Origin: CAYGKP01 sp964350605
Lineage (GTDB): Bacteria > Bacteroidota > Bacteroidia > Cytophagales > JAAEPT01
Assembly (NCBI GenBank): GCA_964350605.1
Contig: CAYGKP010000112.1
Span: 1-8,065, forward strand
Direction: 5' to 3'
DNA length: 8,065 nt
The notes under the pieces were generated by a model that searched no databases, was not told the origin of the DNA, and saw only the letters and a program-made list of their open reading frames with translations. The position numbers and the translations under genes were made by a program. Below are positions 6,810 to 8,065 of this stretch, one piece after another. Every line of letters starts with the position of its first letter. Within the stretch, counting starts at the first letter, position 1.

Positions 6810-8065
6810 TTAGTTGGGCAACTTGTCCAGTTCCGCCTTTACGAACGCTGCCAACTCGCCAATGTTCTTCGGCGAAAAGTCGAAGCTGATGCCCGCACGC
6901 TCGTAGATCGCGGGAATGGGTTGCATGTAGCCCATCGAAAGCGCTGCGAGGTAATCGTCCAATGTGCCTTTCGCATCCTCGCTGGCCCGCTTCCACACGG
7001 CGATTGCCCCGAGTTGCGCGAAGCCATATTCGATGTAATAGAACGGTACCTCGTACAGGTGAAGCTGTTTCTGCCACAGGTAGTGGCGGGCTTCCTCCTG
7101 CCCGGCCCACTCCACCTCGCCGGGTCCGAACTCCTTGTGAAGCTCGACCCATTTGTAAGCACGCTCTTCGGCGGTGTGCGTTGGGTTGGTGTAGATCCAG
7201 TGTTGAAACTTGTCGATCAGTGCAACCCAAGGCAGGGTGTCGAGCAGCGATTCAATGTGCTCGCGCTGGGCGCGGTGCAGCTCCTGCGGGTCGTCGAAAT
7301 AGACATCCCACTGTGGCAGGGTCAATAGCTCCATCGACATGGAAGCCAACTCGGCCACCTCTGACGGTGGGTGCTTGAAGAAGCTGTCCGACAGGTCGCG
7401 CATCTTGAAGGAGTGAACGGCGTGGCCCGCTTCGTGTAGCAAGGTGACCACATCGCGCAGTTGATGCGCCGCGTTCATGAAGATGAACGGCACCCCCACT
7501 TCATCGAGCGGGTAGTTGTAGCCACCGGGGGCCTTCCCCTTTCGCGATTCGAGGTCGAGGTGGCCCATGCGCTCCATGATGCGCAGGCGGTCGCCCAGCC
7601 AGGGCGAAAGACGATCCAACGCCTCGATGCTGCGGCTCAGGAGTTCTTCACTGGTCTCGAACGGACGAATGGGACCGCGACCTTTCGGGTCGACCGAGAG
7701 GTCCCAGACTTTCAGGCTTTCGACCCCCAATTCTTCTTTACGTTGCTTGGCCAGTTCGCCAAGAATCGGCACCACAAGGGTGCGCACCGATTCGTGGAAG
7801 TCCAGGCAATCCTGCACCCCATAATCGAAACGACCCATCGCCACGAACTGATAGTCGCGGTAGTTGTCGAAACCAGCGTTGAGGGCCACTTGGTGGCGCA
7901 GGCTGATCAAGTCGTCGAACAAGGCATCCAACTTCTCGCGGTCCTGCAAGCGGCGCTCGTTGATTTTCTTCCAAACCGATTCGCGCACCGCGCGGTCGGG
8001 CGACTTGAGGTAGAGGCCCGCCTGTTGGAGGGTTTTCTCCACGCCGTCCACCTCGATGCTCATTG
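6810..8065 (-). CDS. M3-family zinc oligoendopeptidase, 5' end outside the window
   Basis: This is the C-terminal 417 or so residues of an M3-family metallopeptidase, a cytoplasmic enzyme that cuts short peptides. The zinc motif HEAGH lies at 7422-7436. The likely third ligand is the last Glu of PPSEVAE, 24 residues after the second His, as expected for M3. The flanking sequence fits bacterial M3B enzymes: PGGYNYPLDEVGVPFIFMN before the motif, AELASMSMEL after it, and the aromatic VPFYYIEYGFAQLGAIAVW near the C-terminus. There is no signal peptide in the visible part. The ATG at 8063 is an internal methionine: the frame stays open to the edge, and the family is usually about 550-600 residues, so some 150 residues are missing. 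The protein resembles the non-PepF type of M3 oligoendopeptidase. It ends KLPN with TAA, 21 bases before the membrane-protein gene. There is no sign of a defect in the visible part. Confidence 0.93.
   Translation of the reverse strand, partial: MSIEVDGVEKTLQQAGLYLKSPDRAVRESVWKKINERRLQDREKLDALFDDLISLRHQVALNAGFDNYRDYQFVAMGRFDYGVQDCLDFHESVRTLVVPILGELAKQRKEELGVESLKVWDLSVDPKGRGPIRPFETSEELLSRSIEALDRLSPWLGDRLRIMERMGHLDLESRKGKAPGGYNYPLDEVGVPFIFMNAAHQLRDVVTLLHEAGHAVHSFKMRDLSDSFFKHPPSEVAELASMSMELLTLPQWDVYFDDPQELHRAQREHIESLLDTLPWVALIDKFQHWIYTNPTHTAEERAYKWVELHKEFGPGEVEWAGQEEARHYLWQKQLHLYEVPFYYIEYGFAQLGAIAVWKRASEDAKGTLDDYLAALSMGYMQPIPAIYERAGISFDFSPKNIGELAAFVKAELDKLPN

Noticed and set aside
6732..7328. Plus-strand open frame of about 198 residues opposite the M3 peptidase and membrane-protein genes
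   Set aside because: It spans the antisense of two genes and the gap between them, with no recognisable motif; the minus-strand frames carry clear protein features.
8061..8063. ATG at the right edge as the start of the M3 peptidase
   Set aside because: The frame is open to the edge, and the visible 417 residues lack the N-terminal region of a family that is normally about 550-600 long, so this is an internal methionine.

Overview
The window reads as a Bacteroidota chromosome segment, with base composition somewhat above half G+C by eye. The main support is a pair of type IX secretion system (T9SS) proteins, a system essentially confined to that phylum and its close relatives: a PorU-like C25 cysteine peptidase and a PorV/PorQ-family outer-membrane barrel. 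I cannot place it below phylum level from sequence alone. All four genes lie on the minus strand, so transcription runs from the right edge of the window to the left.

In order of transcription: (1) an M3-family zinc oligoendopeptidase at 6810-8065, with its 5' end cut off by the right edge and the HEAGH zinc motif present; (2) 21 bases later, a small unrecognised membrane protein at 6228-6788; (3) after a gap of about 75-97 bases depending on the start chosen, a PorV2-like outer-membrane protein at 5032-6132 with a clear signal peptide; (4) overlapping its stop by four bases (ATGA), a 1666-residue PorU2-like sortase at 35-5035 that fills most of the window. The last 34 bases at the left edge are non-coding and hold no convincing terminator.

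The two T9SS genes are almost certainly translated as a coupled pair. In the known T9SS, PorV carries substrates with a C-terminal sorting domain to PorU, which cuts off that domain and joins the cargo to an anchor in the outer membrane. The porU2-porV2 pair is a second, less studied version of these two components, and its substrates and role are not settled. The peptidase and the small membrane protein probably belong to a separate or partly shared transcription unit. Nothing in the sequence ties them functionally to the T9SS.

I see no RNA gene, mobile element, CRISPR array or clear repeat. The points most worth a second look are inside the sortase: an intact His/Cys dyad, a probable interleukin-like (ILEI/FAM3-type) domain, and a sorting-type C-terminal domain on the sortase itself. 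I do not see an obviously new multi-gene system here.
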